Positions 6,982 to 15,736 of a stretch of DNA of 64,000 nt are shown in pieces; position 1 is the first letter of the stretch; each line of letters starts with the position of its first letter. The translations under genes and the position numbers were made by a program. Below the pieces are notes generated by a model. That model made no database searches, was not told the origin of the DNA, and worked only from the letters and a program-made list of their open reading frames with translations. Source of the stretch: Mobilitalea torta (lineage in GTDB: Bacteria; Bacillota; Clostridia; Lachnospirales; Lachnospiraceae); assembly GCF_050433395.1 (NCBI RefSeq), contig NZ_JBNPXH010000018.1, positions 1 through 64,000 of the forward strand. Reading direction: 5' to 3'.

Positions 6982-7599
6982 ATGAAGGTAGTCGCAATTA
7001 ACGGAAGCCCCAGACCAAGAGGAAATACTTATACCGCATTAAAAACCGTATGTGATGAGCTGGAGAAGCAGGAGATCGAAACGGAGATTCTTCATGTGGG
7101 CAATCTGGAGATAAAGGGATGTATCGGCTGTAACCGCTGCCGGGGAGGCTATTGTGTCTTCTCCGACGAGGAACTTCGTGCACTGGTGGATAAAATATAT
7201 GCTTCCGACGGCATCCTATTGGGAAGCCCCGTCTACTACGCCGGCATTGCCGGCACCATGAAAAGCTTCCTCGATCGGTTATTCTACCCCAACCACGGTC
7301 GGCTGCGCTTAAAAATCGGCGCCTCTATCGCGGTTCCCCGCCGCAGCGGCGGTATCACCACCTTTGATCAGCTGAACAACTATTTTCTGATCTCAGAGAT
7401 GCTCATCGCTCCCTCCTACTATTGGAATGTGATCCACGGCGGAGCTCCCGGCGAGGTGACCCAGGACGATGAGGGCATGAGCGTGCTGAGGAATTTGGCC
7501 AATAATATGTCCTGGATGTTAAAGATCAAGGATTACAGCAAGGCTGTTCTTCCTGAACCTGACCCAGTTTCAAGAAAGTGGACTAATTTCATACGCTAA
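6982..7599 (+). CDS. flavodoxin-like NAD(P)H-dependent oxidoreductase
   Basis: A 205-residue cytoplasmic flavoprotein of the NADPH-dependent FMN reductase/iron-sulfur flavoprotein group. INGSPRPRGNTYTAL (residues 6-20) is the FMN phosphate loop. GCIGCNRCRGGYC (about 47-59) holds four cysteines like the motif that binds a cluster or sits next to FMN in ISF-type proteins. GSPVYYAGIAGTMKSFLDR (about 80-98) is the second FMN contact. It probably reduces quinones, metals or nitro compounds; the substrate cannot be told. AAAGGAGAACGGAAGA lies before the ATG, and it appears to be a single gene. Confidence 0.85.
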   Translation: MKVVAINGSPRPRGNTYTALKTVCDELEKQEIETEILHVGNLEIKGCIGCNRCRGGYCVFSDEELRALVDKIYASDGILLGSPVYYAGIAGTMKSFLDRLFYPNHGRLRLKIGASIAVPRRSGGITTFDQLNNYFLISEMLIAPSYYWNVIHGGAPGEVTQDDEGMSVLRNLANNMSWMLKIKDYSKAVLPEPDPVSRKWTNFIR

Positions 7600-7729
7600 A
7601 CATCCGCTTTGATATTTACACCGGACATCCCTTATAGTAAAATATTATCTGCTATCGTATGAAAGCTCCGGGTTCACGCCCGCTGAAATTCGTCCCTGTG
7701 ATAAATCCACGTTACTCCAGGAGGTTTTT

Positions 7730-9151
7730 ATGAAACGGCAAATAACTGCTCTTACGAGCTTAATTCTTATATTTCTGTCACCCTTGTTCTTTGCAGCTTC
7801 TGCGAAGGCTTCTTCCGTAGAAGCCGGCAAAAGCTGGCCGGAAGGGCCCCAGGTTTTTGCAGAATCTGCAATTGTAATGGAGGCCTCCACCGGACTTATC
7901 CTTTATGAGAAGAACATGGACGAGGTTCATTACCCCGCCAGTATTACCAAGATTATGACGGCCCTGCTGGCCATTGAGAATTCCAACCTGGGCGATATCG
8001 TTACCTTTTCAAAAAAATCTGTTTTTGATATCGATGTGGACAGCAGCCGCATCGGAATTGATGTGGGCGAACAGCTTACCATGCAGCAATGCCTCTATGC
8101 CCTTCTTCTGGAATCCGCCAATGAGGTAGCTTATGCCATGGCCGAGCATGTGGGCGGCACCATGGATGAATTCGCCAGGATGATGACGGAGCGCGCCCGG
8201 GATCTGGGCTGCAAAAATACGAATTTTGTCAACTCTCATGGCCTTCATAATGAGAATCATTATACTTCCGCTTATGATATGGCCCTGATCACCAGGGAAG
8301 CTATGAAAAATGAAACCTTCCGCAAGATTTTCGGAACCAGGACCTATCGGATTCCCCCCACTAATATCCAGTCTGAGACCAGGTACTGCGCTAACCATCA
8401 TAAATTCATCCTGAAGCAGACCTACCATTACGATGACTGCATCGGGGGCAAGACAGGCTACACCTCCAAATCTAAATATACTTTGGTATCCGTAGCCAAG
8501 CGCGGGAATCTGGAATTAATCTGCGTCATTATGAGGGATGATACCAGCGCGCATCAGTATACCGATACCCAGAAATTATTTGATTTTGGCTTTGATAACT
8601 TCTCCGTTTACCCCATCGGAGATCAGGAGACAGCCCAGGTATTGGATGAATCCCCCATGTTCACCCGGTATAATCCCCTGTTGAGCAAGACGGCCTCTCC
8701 CATCATTACAGATAAAAACGGATATTTGATTTTACCAAACAGCGCTTTTGCACCGGATGCCGTCAAGGAGATTACCTTCTATCCTCCCTCGGAACAGACT
8801 GCGGACCCGGACTCTAATAAAGTCATCGGGAAGATTTCCTATACCTATCAGGGGAAATATGTGGGCGGAGCGGACATCCTGTATCACAGTACGGAATCAC
8901 TCCGGCTGGCCCAGAGTCCACCCCCTGCCGAAGAAAACCACCCTACTTCCTCCCCTGAGGATCCCGTGCCGGAGAAGGCTGAGAAAAGCCTTCGCCCGAT
9001 TATTCTCGGAGGTATCATAGGGCTGTTTGTATTAATCGTTGTAGCCTATTTTATCCTGGTGGAACGTCCCCGGCTCAAACGCAGAAGCGCTTATTATAAG
9101 AAGCGCGCACGCCGCAAAGCATACCGGGATGATGATTTTCTGAATTTGTAG
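7730..9151 (+). CDS. serine-type D-Ala-D-Ala carboxypeptidase (peptidase S11)
   Basis: A 473-residue penicillin-binding protein that trims the terminal D-Ala from peptidoglycan pentapeptides outside the membrane. Signal peptide at residues 1-27; catalytic SxxK as SITK (Ser71, Lys74); SxN as SAN in LLLESANEVAYA; KTG in GGKTGYTSKSKYT near residue 240. A C-terminal beta domain is followed by a membrane helix (about 425-447) and a strongly basic tail with KKRARRK. This anchor differs from the amphipathic helix of PBP5, so it resembles the DacF type seen in Clostridia. The ribosome site is CAGGAGGTTTTT. It is convergent with the next gene, with only one base between the stops. Confidence 0.92.
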   Translation: MKRQITALTSLILIFLSPLFFAASAKASSVEAGKSWPEGPQVFAESAIVMEASTGLILYEKNMDEVHYPASITKIMTALLAIENSNLGDIVTFSKKSVFDIDVDSSRIGIDVGEQLTMQQCLYALLLESANEVAYAMAEHVGGTMDEFARMMTERARDLGCKNTNFVNSHGLHNENHYTSAYDMALITREAMKNETFRKIFGTRTYRIPPTNIQSETRYCANHHKFILKQTYHYDDCIGGKTGYTSKSKYTLVSVAKRGNLELICVIMRDDTSAHQYTDTQKLFDFGFDNFSVYPIGDQETAQVLDESPMFTRYNPLLSKTASPIITDKNGYLILPNSAFAPDAVKEITFYPPSEQTADPDSNKVIGKISYTYQGKYVGGADILYHSTESLRLAQSPPPAEENHPTSSPEDPVPEKAEKSLRPIILGGIIGLFVLIVVAYFILVERPRLKRRSAYYKKRARRKAYRDDDFLNL

Positions 9152-9152
9152 A

Positions 9153-10037
9153 CTATTGGCCAAAGGAAGCAAACAGCTGGGCTATTTCATCCGCGGACAA
9201 CGCTTTATTGGGATCGCCATGTAAGGAGGCGCTTTCCGCTGCCGAGGCCTGTTCCGTCATGATTTCGCCTGCTCCTGCGGCTTCTTCCTCTTTCCCGGAT
9301 TCCGTTTTCTCCTGAATGGATGCAGCGGTCTCCGGGTTTTTTTCTTCCCAATCATCCCAGCCTTCCGCAATCGATTCTTTCGCAGCCATTTCCTCCGCGG
9401 CTGCAGGCTCTTCTGACAGCCAGCCTTCATATGCAATGGCAGCCGTCTCCTCCTGAGCCTGTGTGTATTCCCCTATCTTTTGCTTCTCCTGCATATCACC
9501 CTGGTAAGAGATCCTTTGCAGGGAAGAGATGCTCTCTGCAATTCTTTGAAGCAATTCCCTTGTCTCTGTCTGATCTCCGGTCTCCTTCACCGCTTTTATC
9601 AGCTGTTTGGTATTCATCTTATTATGATTGATTTCCATATTAAGAATGTTTTTCTGACCTTCCAGCTCTTTTCTTTGCAGCAGCTCCAGCGTCTCTACCC
9701 GCTTTTGCATTTCCTCCAGCTGGGCCGTTATTGCCGTCATATTCTTCTTGGTCATCCCATAGGCTGCCTTCTGAATATGAATCAGCTCCGTCAGCTGTTC
9801 CTCTCTTCGCCGGATCTCTTCCCGGTACATCCCGTCCAAATAATTCCTTATACTCTTTCCCTGTTCTGCCAGCTTACTGCGGATAGAATCCAGAAGGAGA
9901 TATCCGGAAATCATCAATACAATTCCTATTCCGATTACACTGATATAATCCCCGTTGCCTCTCTGAATAAAATACGCCTCTGTTACAACTGCCCCCAGAA
10001 AAAATAAGCAAAAAAAAGTAGTCCCTAATCTCTTCAT
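9153..10037 (-). CDS. membrane-anchored coiled-coil protein with FliM-like C-terminal motif
   Basis: I favour the ATG at 10037 (about 294 residues) because GGGGG lies some 10 nt before it; a TTG at 10064 is also in frame. Two hydrophobic helices (about residues 5-20 and 30-48) are followed by a long coiled coil (about 55-190) rich in Glu/Gln/Lys, then an acidic, Ala/Glu-rich low-complexity stretch (about 195-270). The last residues, ALSADEIAQLFASFGQ, resemble the LSQDEIDALL peptide by which FliM binds phosphorylated CheY. The family is not known to me. The layout suggests a membrane-tethered scaffold whose flexible tail docks a partner. Confidence 0.7.
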   Translation of the reverse strand: MKRLGTTFFCLFFLGAVVTEAYFIQRGNGDYISVIGIGIVLMISGYLLLDSIRSKLAEQGKSIRNYLDGMYREEIRRREEQLTELIHIQKAAYGMTKKNMTAITAQLEEMQKRVETLELLQRKELEGQKNILNMEINHNKMNTKQLIKAVKETGDQTETRELLQRIAESISSLQRISYQGDMQEKQKIGEYTQAQEETAAIAYEGWLSEEPAAAEEMAAKESIAEGWDDWEEKNPETAASIQEKTESGKEEEAAGAGEIMTEQASAAESASLHGDPNKALSADEIAQLFASFGQ

Positions 10038-10130
10038 TTTCCATGCGCCCCCAAAATAGTCCAATTTTACTATATATCGTCATTTTTTTTAAAAGAGTTT
10101 ACTTCCGGGGCTAAATTTTTTGTATACCCT

Positions 10131-11027
10131 CTACAGAGCTTCTTCGCTCAACCGCTTCAGGACTTCTCTTCGATAAGGGATGGATACGGCGGCACCCGCT
10201 CTGGATACCGCAATGGACGCAGCCATAGAGGCCTGCCTCAGAGTCTGTTCCATGGGCAGGTTATTGAGTAAACCGGCCAGAAAATAACCGGTAAAGGTAT
10301 CACCGGCAGCAGTGGTATCAACCGCCTCTGCCTTGAAGCTATTGCATCGCCAGGTTCCCTCCCCGTCCTGATAATACGCTCCCTTTTCTCCCATGGTCAG
10401 CAAAACCCCGCTTTCCGGGTATCTGCGGCGAATTTCCTCCAGGATAGCCTCCGGCTCCTGATATCCGCTTATGATCTCCCCTTCTATCTCATTAATAAGA
10501 AAGAGGGATACATATTCCAGGGGTAATTCCTTCAGAAGGTCATCTGCCGGGGATGGGTTAAATATGATTTTCATTCCGATCTTATGAGCCTGTTCCATGA
10601 TCAAGCCCAGGTGATTGATTTCATTCTGCAGCAGAAGATAGTCCCCCTTATCAAAACCGCCTATGACAGAGCGGATCAGGGATTCATCCATATCATGGTT
10701 GGCCCCTCCGTACAACAGAATGGCATTCTGGCCGTTTTTATCCACTTGTATGATTGCACAGCCGGTTCGTAATTTGGAGATCTGTATATGGTCGGTATTT
10801 ACCCCGTAGTCCTCCAGGAATTCTAATAAACTTCTGCCGTCGGAGCCGATTTTCCCCGCATGGTGTACCGTAAGTCCTGCTTTTGCAAGAGCGATGGAAT
10901 GATTCAGACCCTTTCCTCCGCAATGGATCTCCAGCTTATGGGAGGAGATGGTCTCCCCAGGGTTTACAAAATGATCTACCGAGTATACATGATCCAGATT
11001 TAATGACCCAAAATTCAATATCCGCAT
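10131..11027 (-). CDS. PfkB/ribokinase-family sugar kinase
   Basis: A 298-residue cytoplasmic kinase using ATP to phosphorylate a sugar or nucleoside. The N-terminal GSLNLDHVYSVDHFVNPGET and GGKGLNHSIALAKAG (about residues 37-51) form the substrate site. DTTAAGDTFTGYFLAGLL (about 235-252) is PfkB signature 2, with the catalytic Asp in AAGD. It is closest in outline to ribokinases, but the sugar cannot be fixed by eye. It lies 50 nt downstream of a gntR gene and divergent from the ABC/AtuA/ADP-ribosylglycohydrolase operon, so it may phosphorylate the sugar (perhaps ribose) released there. AGAGGATAAA precedes the ATG. Confidence 0.88.
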   Translation of the reverse strand: MRILNFGSLNLDHVYSVDHFVNPGETISSHKLEIHCGGKGLNHSIALAKAGLTVHHAGKIGSDGRSLLEFLEDYGVNTDHIQISKLRTGCAIIQVDKNGQNAILLYGGANHDMDESLIRSVIGGFDKGDYLLLQNEINHLGLIMEQAHKIGMKIIFNPSPADDLLKELPLEYVSLFLINEIEGEIISGYQEPEAILEEIRRRYPESGVLLTMGEKGAYYQDGEGTWRCNSFKAEAVDTTAAGDTFTGYFLAGLLNNLPMEQTLRQASMAASIAVSRAGAAVSIPYRREVLKRLSEEAL

Positions 11028-11076
11028 TTTATCCTCTCTTCCCGTATCGATGCCATAAGCTGCTCTTTCCCAAGTA

Positions 11077-11745
11077 TTAAGGCTTCAGAGATTCCTTCAC
11101 CATATTCAAATGATAACGGATGCTGGCCTTTGCCTCCCGTTTATCCCTGGCCTTGATGGCATTGACAATGGCCAGATGCTCCTGATTGATGCTTTCCTTG
11201 CGCAGATTCTTTCTGGATGAAATCGATGTGATTTCATTGAAAATATCATAATAAGTATCAATAAAGCTGACAAAGATGGTATTCTGTGAGAATTCAGCCA
11301 GCCGGTAATGAAAATAATAGTCGGCGGAATGCTCCATCTCTGCTGTAGTCTCTGTCTGAATCAAATCATAAAGTTCATTGATCTGTTCCTCTGTCGCCAG
11401 GTCAATGACCTTCTCCACGATTCTTTTTTCCATGCATTCCCGCACCTCAATCAGGTCCAGATAGGTGGCCTGCTTCATTGAGATGGCCCAGCTCTCATTC
11501 AAAAGGTCCGGGGCGCCTGTTTTGATAAAGGTACCTTCCTTGGGCTTCCGGTAGATAATATTTCTGGCCTGAAGGGTGGTCAGCGCTTCCCGCAGGATAC
11601 CACGGCTTACCTGCAGGGCATTGGCCAGATCCGGCTCGCTGGGAAGCTTGTCACCGGGTTTTAGCTGTCCCGATTTAATCTGTTCCGTTATCACATTGAC
11701 AACCTTGTCCGATAGTCGTTCATTCACTATTGCAGGAAATTTCAT
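11077..11745 (-). CDS. GntR-family transcriptional regulator (FadR subfamily)
   Basis: A 222-residue repressor. The winged helix at residues about 10-75 carries the GntR pattern LKPGDKLPSEPDLANALQVSRGILREAL. The all-helical FCD effector domain (about 90-215) follows, with the usual R and H metal/ligand residues in EVRECMEKR and HYRLAEFS. FadR-type regulators bind TNGTNNNACNA palindromes and release them on binding a small acid or sugar-derived ligand. Such palindromes (TTGTTTAACAA and TTGTTAAACAA) sit before this gene and before the divergent operon, so it is the likely regulator of both. It is transcribed with the sugar kinase. Confidence 0.9.
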   Translation of the reverse strand: MKFPAIVNERLSDKVVNVITEQIKSGQLKPGDKLPSEPDLANALQVSRGILREALTTLQARNIIYRKPKEGTFIKTGAPDLLNESWAISMKQATYLDLIEVRECMEKRIVEKVIDLATEEQINELYDLIQTETTAEMEHSADYYFHYRLAEFSQNTIFVSFIDTYYDIFNEITSISSRKNLRKESINQEHLAIVNAIKARDKREAKASIRYHLNMVKESLKP

Positions 11746-11785
11746 ATTAACCTTCGTTCCTTCCTAAATAAGCATTCTTCCACTC

Positions 11786-11796
11786 TTGTTTAACAA
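11786..11796. promoter_or_regulatory. candidate GntR operator before gntR
   Basis: TTGTTTAACAA is a palindrome with one central base and fits the FadR-subfamily TNGTNNNACNA pattern. It lies about 40 nt upstream of the gntR start and suggests autoregulation. Confidence 0.6.
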
Positions 11797-11949
11797 TTAG
11801 ATCATACAATCATTACATATTTTTGTCAAGGATAATATAAGACCTATCCGGAAGGAAAGCTTGTACATTCCTTTCCAATAATATTAAATAATCAACAACA
11901 TAAAAATAAATTTGAAATAAATAGTGTACAAAACCAACATAAATTTATA

Positions 11950-11978
11950 TTGACAGGGCTATCCCGGAGTGATACAAT
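11950..11978 (+). promoter_or_regulatory. sigma-A promoter of the atuA-like/ABC operon
   Basis: A consensus -35 TTGACA (11950-11955), exactly 17 nt, then TACAAT (11973-11978). It lies about 47 nt before the first gene. Confidence 0.8.
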
Positions 11979-11982
11979 GCAA

Positions 11983-11993
11983 TTGTTAAACAA
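11983..11993. promoter_or_regulatory. candidate GntR operator before the operon
   Basis: TTGTTAAACAA, the exact reverse complement of the palindrome at 11786-11796, sits 5-15 nt downstream of the -10 box, over the transcription start. That position fits repression. Confidence 0.65.
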
Positions 11994-12024
11994 ATAGACT
12001 AAAATACAAAAGGCTGGTGTAAAA

Positions 12025-13401
12025 GTGAAGAAATGTAGCATTTTATCTCCCTGTGGAATACTGGGATATGGCTTTCCGGAGGAATCCTTTTTCAATGGCA
12101 TGGCCATGAATCCGGATGCAATCGTGGTCGATGCAGGTTCCACGGATGCCGGCCCCCACAAGCTGGGTGCGGGTGTCAGCATTGTAAGCAGAATGGCCGC
12201 CAAGAAGGATTTGTCCATCCTTATCATAAATGGAATCAAACATCATATTCCTGTCATTATCGGCTCCGTCGGCGGCGCCGGCGCAAAGATACATGTACAA
12301 TGGACCATGGATATTATAGAGGAGATTCTGAGAGAAGAAACCATCTGTGCCAGGCTGGCCGTCATCCACGCGGATGTGGATGGGAATTTGGTTAAGAAAG
12401 CAATCCAAATCCATGATATCTACCCCATGGGAACCAATATTCCGGAACTGACGGAGGAGATTGTGGACACAACGGATCCCATCGTAGCCCAGATGGGCCA
12501 CGAACCCATTATCGAAGCGCTTAATCAGGGCACGGATATCATTGTATGCGGAAGAGCCTATGATCCGTCCATCTTTGCCGCGGTGGGCATCCGGGGGGGA
12601 TTTGATCCGGGGCTGAGCTACCATATGGGAAAGGTTCTGGAATGCGGGGCCTTATGCGCCGAGCCCGGCACCACAAAGGACTGTATCCTGGGAATATTAT
12701 ATGAAGATTCCTTCACTGTCCGCGCGTTAAATCCGGTGCGCCGCTGTAATGTCACCAGTGTCGCGGCCCATACCTTCTATGAGAAAGAGAATCCATGCAT
12801 CCTGCATGGGCCCGGCTTCACCCTGGATTTAACCGGATGTACCTTTACCCAGGAGGATGAAGAGACCGTCCGGGTACGGGGAAGCCTGTTTATACCCGAT
12901 GAACCGTATAAGGTGAAGCTGGAGGGCGCAAGACAGGTTGCATACCGCACTTTTGTCATCGGAGCCATCCGGGATCCCTTGCTGATTTCCCGCCTGGATG
13001 AAATCGAAGCAAAGGTCAAGCAAAGCGTGGTTCACTATCTAAAGGAAATTCCGGAAGAGGAATACCGGATGAATTACTATAATTACGGAATCAATGGTGT
13101 GATGGGAAGCCGGGAGCCGGAGACCTTCCGCGGTCATGAGGTCTGTGTGGTTTTTGAAGCTCTGGCCCGGACCCAGGAGATTGCAGATGCCATCTGCGCC
13201 TGTATGCGTTCCACCTTCCTGCACTGTGATTACGAGGGAAGAAAGACTACCGCGGGAAATCTGGCCTTTCCCTTTGCCCCCAGTGATATTTCCTTCGGAC
13301 CGGTCTATGAATTTTCCGTATACCATCTGATGAAAATACCCGACGGAAAGTCCATCTTTCCCATTACATATCTGGCCTATGAAAAGGGGGAGCGGCAATG
13401 A
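12025..13401 (+). CDS. AtuA-like protein (DUF1446 family)
   Basis: A 458-residue cytoplasmic protein starting at GTG. The N-terminal half matches the acyclic-terpene-utilisation AtuA/DUF1446 family: DAIVVDAGSTDAGPHKLG, GSVGGAGAKIHVQWTMD, CGRAYDPSIFAA and GKVLECGALC. In Pseudomonas AtuA is needed for citronellol/geraniol breakdown with geranyl-CoA carboxylase, but the reaction is not established, and many AtuA relatives sit in unrelated catabolic operons. Here it is the first gene of a sugar-type ABC transporter operon, overlaps its DUF4387 partner by 4 bp, and no carboxylase is near, so terpene breakdown is unlikely. Its job on the imported compound is unknown. Confidence 0.85.
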   Translation: MKKCSILSPCGILGYGFPEESFFNGMAMNPDAIVVDAGSTDAGPHKLGAGVSIVSRMAAKKDLSILIINGIKHHIPVIIGSVGGAGAKIHVQWTMDIIEEILREETICARLAVIHADVDGNLVKKAIQIHDIYPMGTNIPELTEEIVDTTDPIVAQMGHEPIIEALNQGTDIIVCGRAYDPSIFAAVGIRGGFDPGLSYHMGKVLECGALCAEPGTTKDCILGILYEDSFTVRALNPVRRCNVTSVAAHTFYEKENPCILHGPGFTLDLTGCTFTQEDEETVRVRGSLFIPDEPYKVKLEGARQVAYRTFVIGAIRDPLLISRLDEIEAKVKQSVVHYLKEIPEEEYRMNYYNYGINGVMGSREPETFRGHEVCVVFEALARTQEIADAICACMRSTFLHCDYEGRKTTAGNLAFPFAPSDISFGPVYEFSVYHLMKIPDGKSIFPITYLAYEKGERQ

Positions 13402-13724
13402 AACGCTTATATGATATCGCCAAAATCATTCGCAGTAAAAATGCGGGCCCCTTCTCCATTACCCTGGATATCCTTTTTTCTTCGGAAAAGGATTATGAGG
13501 CGGTGAAAAAAGCCCGGCTGATCTCCAGGGAAAGCATCGCCTCCGCTTATCAGATTAAGGAGGAGGACATAACGGAGCTGGTTTTCTTTGATCAGGCCCT
13601 GGGAATTAAGGTGACCTTCAACCGGGAGATCTCCTCCGGGACCTCCGGTGACCGGGATGTCTATGGAGCCCAGCAGCATGCGCCTTTGATGGCCATTTCC
13701 TTTGATGAAGCAATTTTGAGCTGA
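13398..13724 (+). CDS. DUF4387 protein, partner of the AtuA-like protein
   Basis: A 108-residue soluble protein. LYDIAKIIRSKNAGPFSITLDILF at the N-terminus (residues 4-27, given here in part) and the FNREISSGTSGDRDVYGAQQ segment near the end are the conserved parts of DUF4387. This domain is commonly next to, or fused to, DUF1446/AtuA proteins, and here the ATG overlaps the atuA-like stop as ATGA, implying translational coupling and a likely complex. No catalytic function is known. Confidence 0.85.
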   Translation: MKRLYDIAKIIRSKNAGPFSITLDILFSSEKDYEAVKKARLISRESIASAYQIKEEDITELVFFDQALGIKVTFNREISSGTSGDRDVYGAQQHAPLMAISFDEAILS

Positions 13725-13752
13725 CTGAGCCGGGAAGAAAGGAGGATTCCAT

Positions 13753-14703
13753 TTGCGCAGTAAAGAGAAAAAACAACGGCAGGCAGCAAGACCCGCAAAA
13801 GGCCTGCGCCTCACCATACAAAACCAGAAGTACCTGTTCCTGATCGCCATTCCCTGCCTGATCTACATAGCAATCTTTTTCTATATGCCCTTATACGGAT
13901 GGCTAATGGCTTTTGTAAAATATAAGCCCTCCCGGGGAATCCTGGGCAGCGATTTTGCAGGACTGCATTATTTCAAGGAATTTTTTACGGATCCGGATCT
14001 GGGTAAGATCGTCAGGAACACCCTGGCTATGAGCTCCCTGAACCTGATCGCCATTAATACCTTTCCTATCATCCTGGCCCTGCTGATTAACGAGGTGTCC
14101 CATAAAGCCTTTAAGAGAACCATCCAGACACTGACCTATCTGCCCCACTTTGTATCCTTTGTGGTAGTAGCTAACATTTTCCTTACCCTTCTGGGCGGCA
14201 ACGGACCTGTCAATGATGCTCTGAAATCCATGGGTGTGGTGGAGACCGCCTATAAGTTCTGGCAGGAGCCCTCCCTGTTCTGGCTCCTTGCAACCTTTGT
14301 CAGGGTGTGGAAAGAGGTGGGATGGGGCGCCATCATCTATCTGGCCGCTTTGGCCGGAATCGATCAGGGTCAGTATGAGGCGGCGTCCATTGACGGATGC
14401 GGAAGAATACGAAGAATCTTTTATATTACCATTCCGAATCTGATGCCCACGGTGATGGTGCTCTGGATTACCAACATGTCCGGACTGTTCTCCGCCAGCT
14501 TCGATGCCTCCTATATGCTGGGGAATGCCACCACCAGCGGGGTTGCGGAGGTTATTGAAACCTACATTTATAAAATGGGATTATCCATGGGAATGTACTC
14601 CTATTCCACCGCCGTCAGCTTAATTCAAACCGTCCTGGGCTTCCTGCTGGTCTATCTGACCAACAAGCTGGCACAGAAAACAACCGAGTTCTCTCTGTGG
14701 TAA
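13753..14703 (+). CDS. ABC transporter permease, LplB type
   Basis: A 316-residue inner-membrane permease with a TTG start after GGAGGATTCCA. It begins with a basic cytoplasmic tail (KEKKQRQAARPAKG), then six helices. The EAA loop, EAASIDGCGRIRRIFYITIPNL (about residues 215-237, excerpted), is where the ATPase docks. The PLYGWLMAFVKYKPSRG segment is typical of LplB/YtcP-neighbour permeases for oligosaccharides and complex sugars. No ATPase gene is in the operon, so it likely borrows a shared MsmX-type ATPase encoded elsewhere, as known for this subfamily. Confidence 0.9.
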   Translation: MRSKEKKQRQAARPAKGLRLTIQNQKYLFLIAIPCLIYIAIFFYMPLYGWLMAFVKYKPSRGILGSDFAGLHYFKEFFTDPDLGKIVRNTLAMSSLNLIAINTFPIILALLINEVSHKAFKRTIQTLTYLPHFVSFVVVANIFLTLLGGNGPVNDALKSMGVVETAYKFWQEPSLFWLLATFVRVWKEVGWGAIIYLAALAGIDQGQYEAASIDGCGRIRRIFYITIPNLMPTVMVLWITNMSGLFSASFDASYMLGNATTSGVAEVIETYIYKMGLSMGMYSYSTAVSLIQTVLGFLLVYLTNKLAQKTTEFSLW

Positions 14704-14769
14704 CATGGACCATTTCAAGTGATTATGCGATAAAAACCGGATTTTGTATATGCAGAAATGAGGTAAGAA

Positions 14770-15699
14770 ATGAAACGAAAAGAAGGTAAAAGTCATAACA
14801 GCAGGTCTGTCAAGAGCAAGGGGGATATGGTTTTTGAAGGCATTATCATAGTTATTCTGTCCGTCGTTGGAATTACCATGCTGTATCCTTTCCTCTATGT
14901 GCTGGCCATATCCTTGAATCACCCGGCGGATACGGAGCTGGGCGGAGTCTGGCTTTATCCGCGGGTTTTCTCCACAGAAAGCTACCGGCTGATCTTCCAG
15001 GAGGGTGAATTATTTCTGGCAACTCTGGTGAGCGTAGCCAGAACGGTGATCGGAACCTCCCTGACCGTACTGGTATCCTCCATGTTTGCCTATCTCTTTA
15101 CCAGAAGTGATTTCCTGATTTATAAGCCTCTCAAGGCCATATTCTTCTTCGCCATGTTTTTTGGCGGCGGCGGGTTGATCCCCACCTATGTGCTGTACTT
15201 AAATCTGGGGCTGTACAATAATTTCCTTGTTTATATCATTCCTTTTATTATTAATCTATGGTATGTGGTGCTGTTCCGGACCTATTTCCGGTCCGTGCCG
15301 GCGGAGCTCCTGGAGGCTGCCAAGGTAGACGGCGCCCATGATTTAAAGGTATTTTTCCGCATTCTGATGCCCGTATCAAAGCCGATTTACGCAACCGTAG
15401 GATTATACGCGGCAGTAACCCAATGGAACTCCTATAAGGACACCCTGTATTACACCACCGATACGAAGCTGAGAACCCTGCAGTACATTTGTATGGAGAT
15501 GATTAAGAAAGCGGAGGGGGAGAAAATGATTGACCGTGCCACCATGTTTGAGATCTTCCATGGGGAAGCGGTAACGGCAGATCCCTTGTCCCTCCGGATG
15601 GCAATCACCATTGTTACCGTTGTTCCCATTATCTGTGTTTATCCCTTCCTGCAAAAGTATTTCATGAAGGGAATCATGGTAGGCTCCATGAAGGGATAG
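14770..15699 (+). CDS. ABC transporter permease, YtcP/LplC type
   Basis: A 309-residue second permease subunit with six predicted helices. The EAA loop reads ELLEAAKVDGAHDLKVFFRI (about residues 180-199), and the C-terminus YFMKGIMVGSMKG is highly typical of LplC/YtcP carbohydrate permeases. It forms the heteromeric channel with the permease encoded just upstream (66-nt gap) and receives substrate from the binding lipoprotein downstream. GAGGTAAGAA precedes the ATG. Confidence 0.92.
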   Translation: MKRKEGKSHNSRSVKSKGDMVFEGIIIVILSVVGITMLYPFLYVLAISLNHPADTELGGVWLYPRVFSTESYRLIFQEGELFLATLVSVARTVIGTSLTVLVSSMFAYLFTRSDFLIYKPLKAIFFFAMFFGGGGLIPTYVLYLNLGLYNNFLVYIIPFIINLWYVVLFRTYFRSVPAELLEAAKVDGAHDLKVFFRILMPVSKPIYATVGLYAAVTQWNSYKDTLYYTTDTKLRTLQYICMEMIKKAEGEKMIDRATMFEIFHGEAVTADPLSLRMAITIVTVVPIICVYPFLQKYFMKGIMVGSMKG

Positions 15700-15736
15700 G
15701 AGCCGGCAGCAATAAAGATGTTAGGAGGAGAATGTG

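Noticed and set aside
12043..12624. 193-codon minus-strand frame inside the AtuA-like gene
   Set aside because: Antisense to a family member with conserved motifs; no independent support.
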